A stretch of 55,088 nucleotides of DNA, from positions 1-55,088 of the forward strand of contig NZ_LZKU01000171.1 of NCBI RefSeq assembly GCF_001672975.1, written 5' to 3'. This document shows, in pieces, positions 1 through 8,530 of this stretch. The stretch is from Mycobacterium sp. 1465703.0 (lineage in GTDB: Bacteria; Actinomycetota; Actinomycetes; Mycobacteriales; Mycobacteriaceae). Position 1 is the stretch's first letter; the number at the start of each line of letters is the position of its first letter. The notes beneath the pieces are model-generated. The model searched no databases. It had not been told where the DNA came from and worked only from the letters and a program-made list of their open reading frames with translations. Both the position numbers and the translations under genes were made by a program.

Positions 1-585
1 GGCCATCGATGCCCTCGTCGGTTCGGGTGCGATCAGATAAGCGACGAGTGGGATTTCCACCAGCGCGAAGGCAACGACGTTGAATGTCAGCAGCGCGCCC
101 AGTTGCGTTGTGACCGCCGCGCCGGATGCCAGAATCACCGCCAGAGCGGCCAGATAATCCACCGAAGGCAGCGCGATGCCCAGGCCCGCCACTGCGGCGA
201 CCCACAGCGACCGTCCGTCCAGCAGTCGTCGGGTGCCCGTCATCAGCCTTCCCGGTCCGGCGGTGCTTTCGTCGGCAGGAGCTGGCTCGCTGCCGCTCAA
301 CCGGTCCGCGAAGGTTTTCATCGCCAGCAGGGCGGCGGCCACCAGCGCCAGTGCGCCGATCAGAAATTGAACGCGCGGCAATGTGAAGTACGTCGACCCC
401 AGCAATATGTGCCGCAGGGCGAACAGGACGGTCGCGCCCACCGTGATCCCCATCGCGAACCCGCCACCCAGAAACGCGAGCAACTGCAGCTGCGGGCGGG
501 GTCTGTTCAGCATCAGGACCGTCATGCCGATGCGGAAGGGCTCCATGCTGACCGCCACGGCCATGACCACAACGGTGAACAACAT
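1..585 (-). CDS. GAP/Sap-type integral membrane protein (C-terminus cut by window edge)
   Basis: The minus strand is open from an ATG at 585 to the window edge, about 195 residues, with no stop. The protein is very hydrophobic. It begins MLFTVVVMAVAVSMEPFRIG and has roughly five membrane segments, with a short charged loop (ADRLSGSEPAPADE) in the middle. The N-terminal pattern (membrane helix, then EPFRIGM..LMLNRP) matches the GAP/Sap family. Those are small membrane proteins needed to move glycopeptidolipid or sulfolipid to the mycobacterial surface. An AGGA-type ribosome site lies 12 nt before the ATG. It follows the FadD21-like gene by 32 bp on the same strand, which fits export of the lipid made with that ligase. 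Family assignment rests on pattern recognition; the lipid substrate is unknown. Confidence 0.72.
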   Translation of the reverse strand, partial: MLFTVVVMAVAVSMEPFRIGMTVLMLNRPRPQLQLLAFLGGGFAMGITVGATVLFALRHILLGSTYFTLPRVQFLIGALALVAAALLAMKTFADRLSGSEPAPADESTAGPGRLMTGTRRLLDGRSLWVAAVAGLGIALPSVDYLAALAVILASGAAVTTQLGALLTFNVVAFALVEIPLVAYLIAPEPTRASMA

Positions 586-617
586 CGCAGATATGGTTTC
601 CTGTCCCGCCCGACCGC

Positions 618-2366
618 TCAGCCGTCCAACCGGGCGAACTGTTGGCGGCGGTACTGCTCGACACACGCGGCCCGCCGGATCTTTCCGCTCGTCGTGGTGG
701 GGATCGATCCCGGCGGCACCAGGACCAGATCGGCGACGGTGAGACCGTGCGAGTTGGATATCGCCGCGGTGACGTCGTTCTTGATGATGTCGAGCTTGTG
801 CAGTGCGTCGTCATCAGAATCGCCGCGCTTCTTGAGTTCGATGATGGTCACCAGCTTTTCGGTCTCGTCCACCGGAACCGAGATCGCCGCGACCCGGCCG
901 CCGGTGATCTGTTGCACCGTCGATTCGATGTCCTCGGGATAGTGGTTGCGGCCGTAGACGATCAGCAGGTCTTTCATCCGGCCCACGATGAACATCTGAT
1001 CCTCGGAGAGGAAGCCGAGGTCGCCGGTGCGCAGCCACGGTCCCTCCGGGGTGCCGGGCGACGGATCGGCCAGGACGCCCCCGAAGGTGCGCCGGGTTTC
1101 TTCCGGTTTCTGCCAGTAACCGTCGGCGACGTTCTCGCCGTTGACCCAGATTTCACCGACTGTTCCGGCCGGGCACTGTGTGTTGGTGTCGGGGTCGACG
1201 ATCCGCACCGTCGGCGATGTGGGTGTGCCGTAGCTCAGCAGCGGTGAGCCGGTCTCTGCCGAGCACCGCTGGGCGCTGCCTTCCGACAGCCGCTCGGGAT
1301 CGAAGTGGACGACTTCCGGGGCTCCGGCCGCGGCGCGGCTGGCGACATAGACGGTCGCTTCGGCCAGCCCGTAGGAGGGTTGCATCATCTGTTCGCGAAA
1401 GTTGTACGGGGCGAACCGTTTGCAGAACCGATCGAGCGTGGCGGGATGGATGCGTTCGGCGCCGCTGACGATGCTGATGACGTTGCCCAGATCGACTCCG
1501 GCCAGGTCCGCCTCAGTGGTCTTGCGGACGCTGAGCTCGAAGGCGAAGTTGGGCGCGGCGGAGAAGACCGGATTGGTTTTGGACATCGCGTGAATCCAGC
1601 GTGCGGGGCGTTGCAGGAACGCGACCGGGCAGGTCAGATCGCCTTGGTAGCCGCCCAGGATCGGCGCGATGACGCCTTGCACCAAACCCATGTCGTGGTA
1701 GAAGGGCAGCCACGACACGCAGACGGTGTCGCGCGGGGCGACTCCGTTGAAGTCCGGAAAGTACGCGGCCATCAACTGCTGGAAGTTCACCAGCAGGTTG
1801 CGGTGCGAGACCATCACCCCGGCCGGAAGACGCGTGGAGCCCGAGGTGTACTGCAGGTACGCGATGCTCGGGGCGCCGCTGACCCTGATGCTCGACGACT
1901 TCGGTTGGTCCAGATCCAGTGCATCGACCGCGATCACGGCTGGGGCGCAGTCCTTGCGGGCCAAGTCCGGACCGTCCAGATAATCGCGGACAGTCGCGGC
2001 GGCCGCGGACGTGGTGAGAACGACGGCGGGCGTGGTGTCGGCCAGGACGGCAGCGACACGCTCATCGTGCGAGCCTGGCTGCGGGACCGAGAGCGGGACC
2101 GCGATCAGCCCGGCCTGGATTGCGCCCAGGAACGCCACGATGTAAGCCAGGCCCTGGGGAGCAAGGATGACGGCGCGGTCTCCGGCGGCGCCATGCCGCT
2201 TGACCTCATGCGCGACATTCAGCGTTCGTTGATACAGCTGCGCCCAGGTCAAAGTCTCGGTGACGCCCGCCCAATCCTGCTCGTAATCGGTGTACCGGAA
2301 GGCCAAATCGTCGGGCTGCAGACCGGCGCGTTCGCGCAGCAGGGCGACGACCGACAAGCTTTGCAC
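618..2366 (-). CDS. fadD21: Long-chain fatty acyl-AMP ligase, FadD21-like (FAAL)
   Basis: A 582-residue adenylate-forming enzyme. FAALs activate fatty acids as acyl-AMP and pass them to a polyketide synthase carrier domain rather than to CoA. The P-loop motif reads [16 protein letters not shown], in the FAAL style. Further motifs are [19 protein letters not shown] and a C-terminal GKIRR. N-terminal and overall sequence closely resemble Mtb FadD21 (578 residues from memory). An upstream ATG at 2420 exists. I prefer GTG 2366 because it restores the family N-terminus ([18 protein letters not shown]) and lies 7 nt after a TAGCGT -10 hexamer (2374-2379), as in a leaderless transcript. The gene precedes the GAP-type protein, suggesting a complex-lipid locus that continues beyond the window. 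The product lipid cannot be told from here. Confidence 0.88.
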   Translation of the reverse strand: MQSLSVVALLRERAGLQPDDLAFRYTDYEQDWAGVTETLTWAQLYQRTLNVAHEVKRHGAAGDRAVILAPQGLAYIVAFLGAIQAGLIAVPLSVPQPGSHDERVAAVLADTTPAVVLTTSAAAATVRDYLDGPDLARKDCAPAVIAVDALDLDQPKSSSIRVSGAPSIAYLQYTSGSTRLPAGVMVSHRNLLVNFQQLMAAYFPDFNGVAPRDTVCVSWLPFYHDMGLVQGVIAPILGGYQGDLTCPVAFLQRPARWIHAMSKTNPVFSAAPNFAFELSVRKTTEADLAGVDLGNVISIVSGAERIHPATLDRFCKRFAPYNFREQMMQPSYGLAEATVYVASRAAAGAPEVVHFDPERLSEGSAQRCSAETGSPLLSYGTPTSPTVRIVDPDTNTQCPAGTVGEIWVNGENVADGYWQKPEETRRTFGGVLADPSPGTPEGPWLRTGDLGFLSEDQMFIVGRMKDLLIVYGRNHYPEDIESTVQQITGGRVAAISVPVDETEKLVTIIELKKRGDSDDDALHKLDIIKNDVTAAISNSHGLTVADLVLVPPGSIPTTTSGKIRRAACVEQYRRQQFARLDG

Positions 2367-2451
2367 GCGGGCTACGCTACCGCTTCGCGATTTTCGCGCA
2401 CGGCGGACGACGCCAGGCAACGGGGCGCGCTGTGCTTGCGCCGGCGACGTG

Positions 2452-4047
2452 CTAACCCCGCTGCAAAACCCGCAATCCCAGCGAAAACAACAGCCGCACC
2501 TCGGGATCGGCCAGCGACGTCGACAGCAATTTCTCGATCCGTCGCACCCGGTAGCGAACCGTATTCGGATGCACCCGCAACGATTGTGCTGCCGCGGCGA
2601 TGTCGCCGAAGGCGTCCAGATAGGTCCGCAGCGTCTGGGCCAGCACCGGATCGTCGTCGCGCAGCGCCACGATCCGCGGATCGATCAATCGCTGGTCGTC
2701 GCCGACCAGGGACACGATTTCGTCGAGCAACACGGTGGTACGCGCTTCGGCCAGCGACGTCACCTGCCCGAACGAGATCGGGTGCCGCTCAGCGCTGTCC
2801 AGCACCCGGTCGACTTCGATGCGCGCCGCGGCGATCGCGGCAAGTCCGGCGACTGGCGCGGCGATGGCCGCCCGTAGCTGCACCCCGAGCTCGGCACGCA
2901 TGGCGCCGATGGTGCCGCGCACCCACGAGGTCAGCGACCGGCTATGCGTCTGGGGGAGCAGCACATATGTTCTCGAGCCGTGCGAGGCGACCTGGGCGTC
3001 GTGACGAAAAGCGCTGGCGCTCAGAGCAATAACATCGGCAAGCCGAGCGTGACGGGGTGAGCTGTCCGTCACGTCCCAACCGATCAGGGCCGCGTCGCCG
3101 TCGGCGGCCAGGCCGAGTTCACCGGCAACCGCAACCACGTCGACGGGCCCAAGGGCGTCGGGTTCGGTGAGTCCGAGAAGTTGCTGCACCCGCCGGGCGT
3201 GGGTGGACGGCCGCGCCGCGAGCCGGGAGATGATGCGGGCTGCCAGCACGGCGGCGCCTACCAACATCTCCTCGGCGTCGTCGGCCAGCGGCTGCGAGCC
3301 TTGCTGTACCCAGATGGTTCCGGCGAACACCGACGGTCGCCGGGCATCGGGTGCGGGCTGGTGGATCCCGACGGCCAGTCGCGGACGCAGGCCTAATTCG
3401 GGCCGCTCGGCGACGCGGACCACCTCGCTGCCCGACCGCAGCGCATCGAAGATGCCCCATTGGCCGATCCACTCGAGATGCTCGGGCGGGCCCGCCCTGC
3501 CCAGGATGGAAAGGCGGCGCAACTCGTCGGCCTCGTCGTTGGAGGCCGAGTAGGCCAGCACGTGTGATTGGGCGTTTTCGATGCTGACCATGCCGTGGAT
3601 GCGGTCGGCGAGCGACTGGGCCAACCCGAACAGGTCGGTGCCCGAGTCGTCCATGGCATCGGTGCGGTCCCCGTGATGTTCCAGAACATGGTTGACCAGT
3701 TGATAGAGCCGCTCCCAGCGGGCCCGCGGATCGACGGCCACCACCGCCGAGCCGGCCGCGATGGCCATGTCCACCAAGGCTTTCGACGGCTCTTTGACGA
3801 AGATCGCCACCGGTACCCGTTCGCGCGCCTGCTTGTTCATCCATTGCCGCGCCTCGTCGTCGGCGACCCCTAGCAAGAAGAAGACGTCGGCGGAGCCCGC
3901 CGCGGCCGCCAACCCGAGCCGCACGTCGTCGGAATCGATCAGCGCCGCCGAGCCCACCGACAGATCCAGGCCCCGGGGGGCGTCGACCAGGCTGACCAGG
4001 GTCGCGTCCAGCGCGAGCAACAGTTGCCCCAGCCCGACACCGGCCAT
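2452..4047 (-). CDS. pruC: PucR/CdaR-family transcriptional activator of proline use, PruC
   Basis: A 531-residue regulator. The C-terminus carries the PucR helix-turn-helix: [20 protein letters not shown] followed by [11 protein letters not shown]. The N-terminal half resembles the purine-catabolism/PucR sensor domain ([15 protein letters not shown]). Divergent location next to proline dehydrogenase and P5C dehydrogenase matches Rv1186c, described as PruC, the activator of the pru genes. A TTG start at 4071 would put the coding region across the intergenic inverted repeat. ATG 4047 is preferred because it sits 8 nt after a TAAAAT hexamer (4056-4061), giving a leaderless message. The inverted repeat at 4064-4088 lies just upstream and could be its own binding site. 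Inducer binding (proline or P5C) is inferred from context. Confidence 0.85.
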   Translation of the reverse strand: MAGVGLGQLLLALDATLVSLVDAPRGLDLSVGSAALIDSDDVRLGLAAAAGSADVFFLLGVADDEARQWMNKQARERVPVAIFVKEPSKALVDMAIAAGSAVVAVDPRARWERLYQLVNHVLEHHGDRTDAMDDSGTDLFGLAQSLADRIHGMVSIENAQSHVLAYSASNDEADELRRLSILGRAGPPEHLEWIGQWGIFDALRSGSEVVRVAERPELGLRPRLAVGIHQPAPDARRPSVFAGTIWVQQGSQPLADDAEEMLVGAAVLAARIISRLAARPSTHARRVQQLLGLTEPDALGPVDVVAVAGELGLAADGDAALIGWDVTDSSPRHARLADVIALSASAFRHDAQVASHGSRTYVLLPQTHSRSLTSWVRGTIGAMRAELGVQLRAAIAAPVAGLAAIAAARIEVDRVLDSAERHPISFGQVTSLAEARTTVLLDEIVSLVGDDQRLIDPRIVALRDDDPVLAQTLRTYLDAFGDIAAAAQSLRVHPNTVRYRVRRIEKLLSTSLADPEVRLLFSLGLRVLQRG

Positions 4048-4055
4048 GTTGTCCG

Positions 4056-4061
4056 ATTTTA
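4056..4061 (-). promoter_or_regulatory. Candidate -10 element for pruC (leaderless)
   Basis: On the minus strand this reads TAAAAT and ends 8 nt before the ATG at 4047, so transcription would begin at or next to the start codon. No good Shine-Dalgarno sequence is present, which supports a leaderless transcript. Confidence 0.45.
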
Positions 4062-4063
4062 CT

Positions 4064-4088
4064 ATGAACAACGGCCTCTATTGTTCAT
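4064..4088. promoter_or_regulatory. Inverted repeat between pruC and pruA, candidate PruC operator
   Basis: ATGAACAA (4064-4071) and TTGTTCAT (4081-4088) form a perfect 8-bp inverted repeat with a 9-bp spacer. It lies immediately upstream of the pruC -10 and 42 bp before the pruA start, the right place for a divergent activator and autoregulator. TTGT/ACAA half-sites are AT-rich islands in GC-rich DNA. Binding by PruC is an inference. Confidence 0.5.
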
Positions 4089-4130
4089 TCGGCTAACTCT
4101 ATGCGGCGGCGACGCGAGGATCCTTGCAAC

Positions 4131-5762
4131 ATGGACGCCGTAACCCAGGTCCCGATGCCGGCCAACGAGCCGGTCCACGACTACGCCCCGCGCTCCCCGG
4201 AACGCACCCGCCTGACCGCCGAGCTGGCGGCGCTGGCCGACCACCCGACGGACCTGCCGCACGTCATCGGCGGCGCCCACCGGATGGGCGACGGCGAACG
4301 CATCGACGTTGTCCAGCCGCACCGGCACGCCGCGAAGCTGGGCACCCTGACCAACGCCGGGCACGCCGAGGCAACGGCGGCGATCGAGGCCGCGATGGCC
4401 GCGAAGAATGCTTGGGCTGCACTGCCTTTCGATGAGCGTGCGGCGGTGTTCCTGCGTGCCGCCGACCTGCTGGCCGGGCCATGGCGGGAGAAGATCGCCG
4501 CTGCGACAATGCTCGGCCAATCAAAGTCGGTGTACCAGGCCGAGATCGATTCCCCATGCGAGCAGATCGACTTCTGGCGATTCAATGTGGCGTTCGCCCG
4601 ACAAATCCTCGCGCAGCAGCCCATCAGCGGGCCCGGCGAGTGGAATCGCAGCGAATACCGCCCACTGGATGGCTTCGTCTACGCGATCACGCCGTTCAAC
4701 TTCACCTCGATTGCCGGCAATCTGCCGACCGCGCCGGCGCTGATGGGCAACACCGTGGTGTGGAAGCCGTCGATCACCCAGACGTTGTCGGCCTATCTGA
4801 CCATGCGCTTGCTCGAGGCCGCCGGCTTGCCGCCCGGGGTGATCAACCTGGTGACCGGCGACGGCCTGGCCGTTTCCGAGGTGGCGCTGGCCGATCCGCG
4901 GCTGGCCGGTATCCACTTCACCGGGTCGACGGCCACCTTCCAGCGGTTGTGGCAGCAGGTGGGCGCCAATATCGGCCGCTACCAGAGCTATCCGCGGCTG
5001 GTCGGCGAGACCGGCGGCAAGGACTTCATCGTCGCGCATGCCTCGGCGCGGCCGGATGTGTTGCGCACAGCCCTGATTCGCGGGGCATTCGACTACCAGG
5101 GACAGAAATGCTCGGCGGCATCGCGCGCCTTCATCGCGCAGTCCGTGTGGCGCCGGATGGGGGACGACTTCCTAGGCGAGACGGCCGCGCTGCGCTACGG
5201 AGACGTCACCGACCTGATTAATTACGGGGGAGCACTGATCGACCGGCGCGCCTTCACCAAGAACGTCGACGCCATCGAGCGGGCGAAGGGCGCAGCACAC
5301 GTCACTATCGCCGTCGGCGGCGAATACGACGACAGCGAAGGCTATTTCGTGCGCCCCACGGTCTTGCTGTCCGATGACCCGACCGACGAGTCGTTCGCGA
5401 CGGAATACTTCGGCCCGCTGCTGTCGGTGCACGTGTACCCCGACGAAGATTTCGAACGGATCCTCGACGTCGTCGACACCGGCTCTCGGTACGCGCTGAC
5501 CGGCGCGATCATCGCCGACGATCGTGCCGCCGTGCTGAGCGCCCAGCATCGACTGCGGTTCGCTGCCGGGAACTTCTATATCAACGACAAACCCACCGGC
5601 GCGGTCGTCGGGCGCCAACCCTTCGGTGGCTCGCGTGGCTCAGGCACCAACGACAAGGCCGGGTCGATGCTCAACATGTTGCGCTGGACATCGGCGCGCA
5701 CCATCAAGGAGACATTCGTCCCGGCAACCGAGCACACCTATCCGCATATGGGCGCCGACTGA
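4131..5762 (+). CDS. pruA: L-glutamate gamma-semialdehyde (P5C) dehydrogenase
   Basis: A 543-residue NAD-dependent aldehyde dehydrogenase that oxidises glutamate semialdehyde (from P5C) to glutamate, the second step of proline breakdown. It has the P5C dehydrogenase layout: AITPFNFTSI substrate/cofactor region, FTGST nucleotide-binding turn, ETGGKDF with the general-base Glu, and DYQGQKCSAASR with the catalytic Cys. Length equals that remembered for Rv1187 (rocA/pruA). The ATG at 4131 gives the conserved N-terminus MDAVTQVPMPANEPVHDY; an in-frame ATG at 4101 lies too far upstream. Its stop overlaps the proline dehydrogenase start (TGATG at 5760-5764), so the two are translationally coupled. 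Confidence 0.95.
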   Translation: MDAVTQVPMPANEPVHDYAPRSPERTRLTAELAALADHPTDLPHVIGGAHRMGDGERIDVVQPHRHAAKLGTLTNAGHAEATAAIEAAMAAKNAWAALPFDERAAVFLRAADLLAGPWREKIAAATMLGQSKSVYQAEIDSPCEQIDFWRFNVAFARQILAQQPISGPGEWNRSEYRPLDGFVYAITPFNFTSIAGNLPTAPALMGNTVVWKPSITQTLSAYLTMRLLEAAGLPPGVINLVTGDGLAVSEVALADPRLAGIHFTGSTATFQRLWQQVGANIGRYQSYPRLVGETGGKDFIVAHASARPDVLRTALIRGAFDYQGQKCSAASRAFIAQSVWRRMGDDFLGETAALRYGDVTDLINYGGALIDRRAFTKNVDAIERAKGAAHVTIAVGGEYDDSEGYFVRPTVLLSDDPTDESFATEYFGPLLSVHVYPDEDFERILDVVDTGSRYALTGAIIADDRAAVLSAQHRLRFAAGNFYINDKPTGAVVGRQPFGGSRGSGTNDKAGSMLNMLRWTSARTIKETFVPATEHTYPHMGAD

Positions 5763-6718
5763 TGACCGGACTGTTCGCCACCACCTTGCGCCCGGTGATC
5801 CTGGCCGCCGGCCGCGGCGAAGCATTGCGCCGGACCGCCGAGCGACTGTCGGTCACCCGTAAGGTGGTGCGTCGGTTCGTACCCGGGGAGACCATCGAAT
5901 CGGCACTGAATAACGCTGTGACGCTTCGCGACTCGGGCCGCTTCGTCAGCATCGACTATCTGGGCGAAGACGTGATCAGCGCCGACGACGCCGATGCAAG
6001 CGTCCGGACGTACTTGAATCTGATCGGCACATTGGCTGACCTCGATACCGCGGCTGACACGGTGCGGCCGCTGGAAGTCTCGGTCAAGTTGTCGGCGCTT
6101 GGGCAGTCGCTGGAGCGCGACGGGCACAAGATTGCACGGGAGAACGCATGGTCGATCTGCGATGCCGCCCAGCGTGCCGGCGTGTGGGTGACGGTGGACG
6201 CCGAGAACCACACCGCCACCGATTCGACGCTGCGCATCGTGCGCGATCTGCGGACCGAATTCCCCTGGCTGGGACTGGTTTTGCAGGCTTATCTGCGGCG
6301 AACGCTGGATGACTGCGAGGAGTTCGCCGACTCCGGCGCCCGGGTGCGACTGTGCAAAGGCGCCTATGACGAGCCCGAGTCGGTGGCCTACCGGAAACCC
6401 ACCGAGGTCACCGACTCCTATCTGGCTTGCCTTCGGGTGCTGATGGCCGGTTCCGGCTACCCGATGGTGGCCTCCCACGATCCGATGATCATCAGCGCGG
6501 TGCCCGGTCTGGTGCACGAATCAGGGCGCCGCACTGACGAATTCGAATACCAGATGCTGTATGGCATTCGCGACGACGAGCAGCGACGCCTCGTAGCGGC
6601 CGGCAAGCAGGTGCGGGTCTACGTCCCGTTCGGTACCCAGTGGTACGGCTACTTCATGCGGCGACTGGCCGAACGGCCGGCCAATCTGGCGTTCTTCATG
6701 CGGGCGCTGGCGCACTGA
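5762..6718 (+). CDS. pruB: Proline dehydrogenase (monofunctional PutA/PruB)
   Basis: A 318-residue FAD-linked proline dehydrogenase, the first step of proline catabolism, feeding P5C to the enzyme encoded just upstream. It has the (beta/alpha)8 barrel signatures: PLEVSVKLSALG, VTVDAEN, LCKGAYDEPESVAYR and the C-terminal YVPFGTQWYGYFMRRLAERP, which carries the arginines that bind the proline carboxylate. Size matches Rv1188 (about 329 residues). The ATG overlaps the pruA stop by one base, so the pair forms a coupled operon probably activated by PruC. The electrons normally pass to the respiratory chain; that role is from family knowledge. Confidence 0.94.
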   Translation: MTGLFATTLRPVILAAGRGEALRRTAERLSVTRKVVRRFVPGETIESALNNAVTLRDSGRFVSIDYLGEDVISADDADASVRTYLNLIGTLADLDTAADTVRPLEVSVKLSALGQSLERDGHKIARENAWSICDAAQRAGVWVTVDAENHTATDSTLRIVRDLRTEFPWLGLVLQAYLRRTLDDCEEFADSGARVRLCKGAYDEPESVAYRKPTEVTDSYLACLRVLMAGSGYPMVASHDPMIISAVPGLVHESGRRTDEFEYQMLYGIRDDEQRRLVAAGKQVRVYVPFGTQWYGYFMRRLAERPANLAFFMRALAH

Positions 6719-6747
6719 CCAGCTCAGCAGGGTGGCTGAATCCTTGC

Positions 6748-6811
6748 GTGTGAAGCCTGAGTGTGAGCACATGGCGGCGACACGCCGTAAAACCTCGCCG
6801 AGGCTTCACAC
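6748..6811. terminator. Inverted repeat between convergent pruB and tetR, candidate bidirectional terminator or small repeat element
   Basis: GTGTGAAGCCT (6748-6758) and AGGCTTCACAC (6801-6811) are perfect 11-bp complements 42 bp apart. The loop contains a further GGCG...CGCC pairing. Second TGTGA/TTCACA copies lie just inside or outside the arms. There is no T-run, which is usual in mycobacteria. It could stop both converging transcripts or be a dispersed intergenic repeat. The rest of 6719-6844 holds nothing recognisable. Confidence 0.4.
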
Positions 6812-6844
6812 CCGACGCCCGGGATTCACAACCGAAGGCCGTCG

Positions 6845-7450
6845 CTACCCGCGCCGCGGCCGCGGACGGTCGCTGGCGAATCCGCGTACCACATGGGCCC
6901 GAACGAATTCCGCTGCCACCTCGGGATCATCCATGTCCAGCGTCGAGGACGGCGTGCTGAAAAGCGAGAACAGGATGCGCGCGAACCATTCACCGGCGGC
7001 CTCGATGTCGAGGTCCTTGCGCACCTCGCCGGTGCGCCTGGCGGCGGACAAATAGGGGGCGAAGAATTCCGCGCATTCGCGCAGCAGCACGGCGGCGTCC
7101 TTGGTCAGCAACAGGCTGATTGCATCTTCGTCAAAGTACTTCTCCGAGGCGATGACCCGTCGTGCCTGAGTGACGAAGACCGCGGCCTGGCTGAGCTTTT
7201 CCTCAAGCGAACCGCCCCGGTCCATGGCCTTGGACATCTCACGATAGAACTGCTCCGACGCGTGCTCGGCGCAGGCTTCGATGATGGCGGCTTTGTCGCT
7301 GAAGTACTCGTAGATGGTGCTGCGGGAAACGCCGGCCGTCCTGGCGATGTCGACGATCGTCGCTTTCTGCAGTCCCTGCTTGCGAAAGCAGGCGTACGCG
7401 GATTCCACGATCAGCTCGCGGGTGTCGATGGCCTGGGCCGCTTGCGTCAT
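6845..7450 (-). CDS. TetR-family transcriptional regulator of the catabolic island
   Basis: A 201-residue TetR-like protein. The N-terminal HTH is clear: ATIVDIARTAGVSRSTIYEY, then FSDKAAIIEAC. The larger C-terminal part is the usual helical ligand-binding domain. The ATG at 7450 overlaps the alcohol dehydrogenase stop (ATGA), so it is the last gene of the minus-strand operon that starts at the P450 gene. A GTG directly before it is an alternative start. A TetR repressor at the end of a catabolic operon normally responds to a CoA thioester or other intermediate of that pathway. The likely operator is the 21-bp palindrome at 14653-14673. Ligand and exact target are inferred. Confidence 0.85.
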   Translation of the reverse strand: MTQAAQAIDTRELIVESAYACFRKQGLQKATIVDIARTAGVSRSTIYEYFSDKAAIIEACAEHASEQFYREMSKAMDRGGSLEEKLSQAAVFVTQARRVIASEKYFDEDAISLLLTKDAAVLLRECAEFFAPYLSAARRTGEVRKDLDIEAAGEWFARILFSLFSTPSSTLDMDDPEVAAEFVRAHVVRGFASDRPRPRRG

Positions 7451-8520
7451 CACGGAATCAGCGCCCCCCGTGGCACCAGCCCGGCATTGGCCGAGGCGAA
7501 CGCGGCGTTGACGTCGGTCAGATGGAATGGCTTGGGCATCAGCCGCTCGAACGGAAAACTGGTGTGCTGCAGGAACGATAGACCGGTGGCCAGCGTGATC
7601 GGGTCGTACAGCATCACGCCGCGCACGGACTTATTGCCGTAGACCAATGCGCTCGGGTCCAGCTCGAAGGTGCGTCCCATCCCGACGTTGCCGACCTCGA
7701 GCAACGTCCCGCCGTTGTTGAGAAATCCGACGCCCTCGGGGATGACGCCCGGCACGCCGACAACCTCGAGCACCCAGTCGGCACCGATGCCGTCGGTGTG
7801 CTTGCGCACCTGCTCGCCGACGTCTGCCGACGAGATCCCGCTGGCATCGATGCAGTGGGTCGCGCCGAAATCGGCGGCGACGTCGAGTCGCTCGGCGATC
7901 TTGTCGATGACGATGACCGCGGCGGCGCCAGCCGTTCGCGCGACGGCCGCGGCGTTGATGCCCAGCCCGCCGGCGCCCTGAATGACGACGGTGTCGCCGA
8001 GCCGCACATCGCGCAGTGCGAACAACACTTGGGCCAGCGCACAATTCAACGGTGCGACGGCCTCATCGGGCAGGTCCTCGGGGACCTTGTACAACGGCTG
8101 CCGGCGGCTGGTGTAGTAGTACTCGCCATAGGCGGCGACGAAGTGCGGCGGCTGTTCATGGGTGCGGTATTCGCCGGCCATCAGGTTCTGGCATGCGTAC
8201 GACCGTCCCCGCGCGCACGCGTGACAACTGCCGCAGAACCAGAAGTACGGCGCCACCACACGATCGCCAACGGCCAGCTGTTTACCGGTAGCATCGGTGG
8301 TCAGACCCTCGCCGAGTTCGGCGATCTCGCCGACCATTTCGTGACCCATGGCAAACGGGCACGGCAGGGGCAGCTCGCCGCGGAAGATGTGCAAGTCGGA
8401 ACCGCAGATGCCGGCCATCCGCAGTCGTAGCGCTGCAGTGCCCGGCGCCGGTGTGGTCAACGGGAATTCGGCGAGTTCGATTGGCCCGCCGTGGGCGGTC
8501 AGCAGCGCAATCCTCGGCAT
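7450..8520 (-). CDS. Zinc-dependent alcohol dehydrogenase (MDR family)
   Basis: A 356-residue medium-chain dehydrogenase. Catalytic zinc ligands are visible as Cys39 (GICGSDLH) and His60-Glu61 (GHEM). The structural zinc lobe is complete with Cys96, Cys99, Cys102 and Cys110 (FCGSCHACARGRSYAC). The nucleotide-binding motif GAGGLGINAAA lies near residue 190. It would oxidise an alcohol to an aldehyde with NAD(P). In this operon the natural substrate is the alcohol produced by the P450 (13426-14622), with the divergent aldehyde dehydrogenase acting next. The stop overlaps the TetR start by 4 nt; the gene begins 10 bp after the Ltp2-like gene. Substrate is inferred from context only. Confidence 0.88.
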   Translation of the reverse strand: MPRIALLTAHGGPIELAEFPLTTPAPGTAALRLRMAGICGSDLHIFRGELPLPCPFAMGHEMVGEIAELGEGLTTDATGKQLAVGDRVVAPYFWFCGSCHACARGRSYACQNLMAGEYRTHEQPPHFVAAYGEYYYTSRRQPLYKVPEDLPDEAVAPLNCALAQVLFALRDVRLGDTVVIQGAGGLGINAAAVARTAGAAAVIVIDKIAERLDVAADFGATHCIDASGISSADVGEQVRKHTDGIGADWVLEVVGVPGVIPEGVGFLNNGGTLLEVGNVGMGRTFELDPSALVYGNKSVRGVMLYDPITLATGLSFLQHTSFPFERLMPKPFHLTDVNAAFASANAGLVPRGALIP

Positions 8521-8530
8521 GACGGTTCGC

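Noticed and set aside
1305..3032. 575-codon plus-strand open frame across fadD21 and pruC
   Set aside because: It crosses two clearly coding minus-strand genes and has the Arg/Gly-rich composition of a codon-bias shadow.
4048..4071. TTG start for pruC at 4071
   Set aside because: It would place coding sequence over the inverted repeat and the -10; ATG 4047 is better supported.
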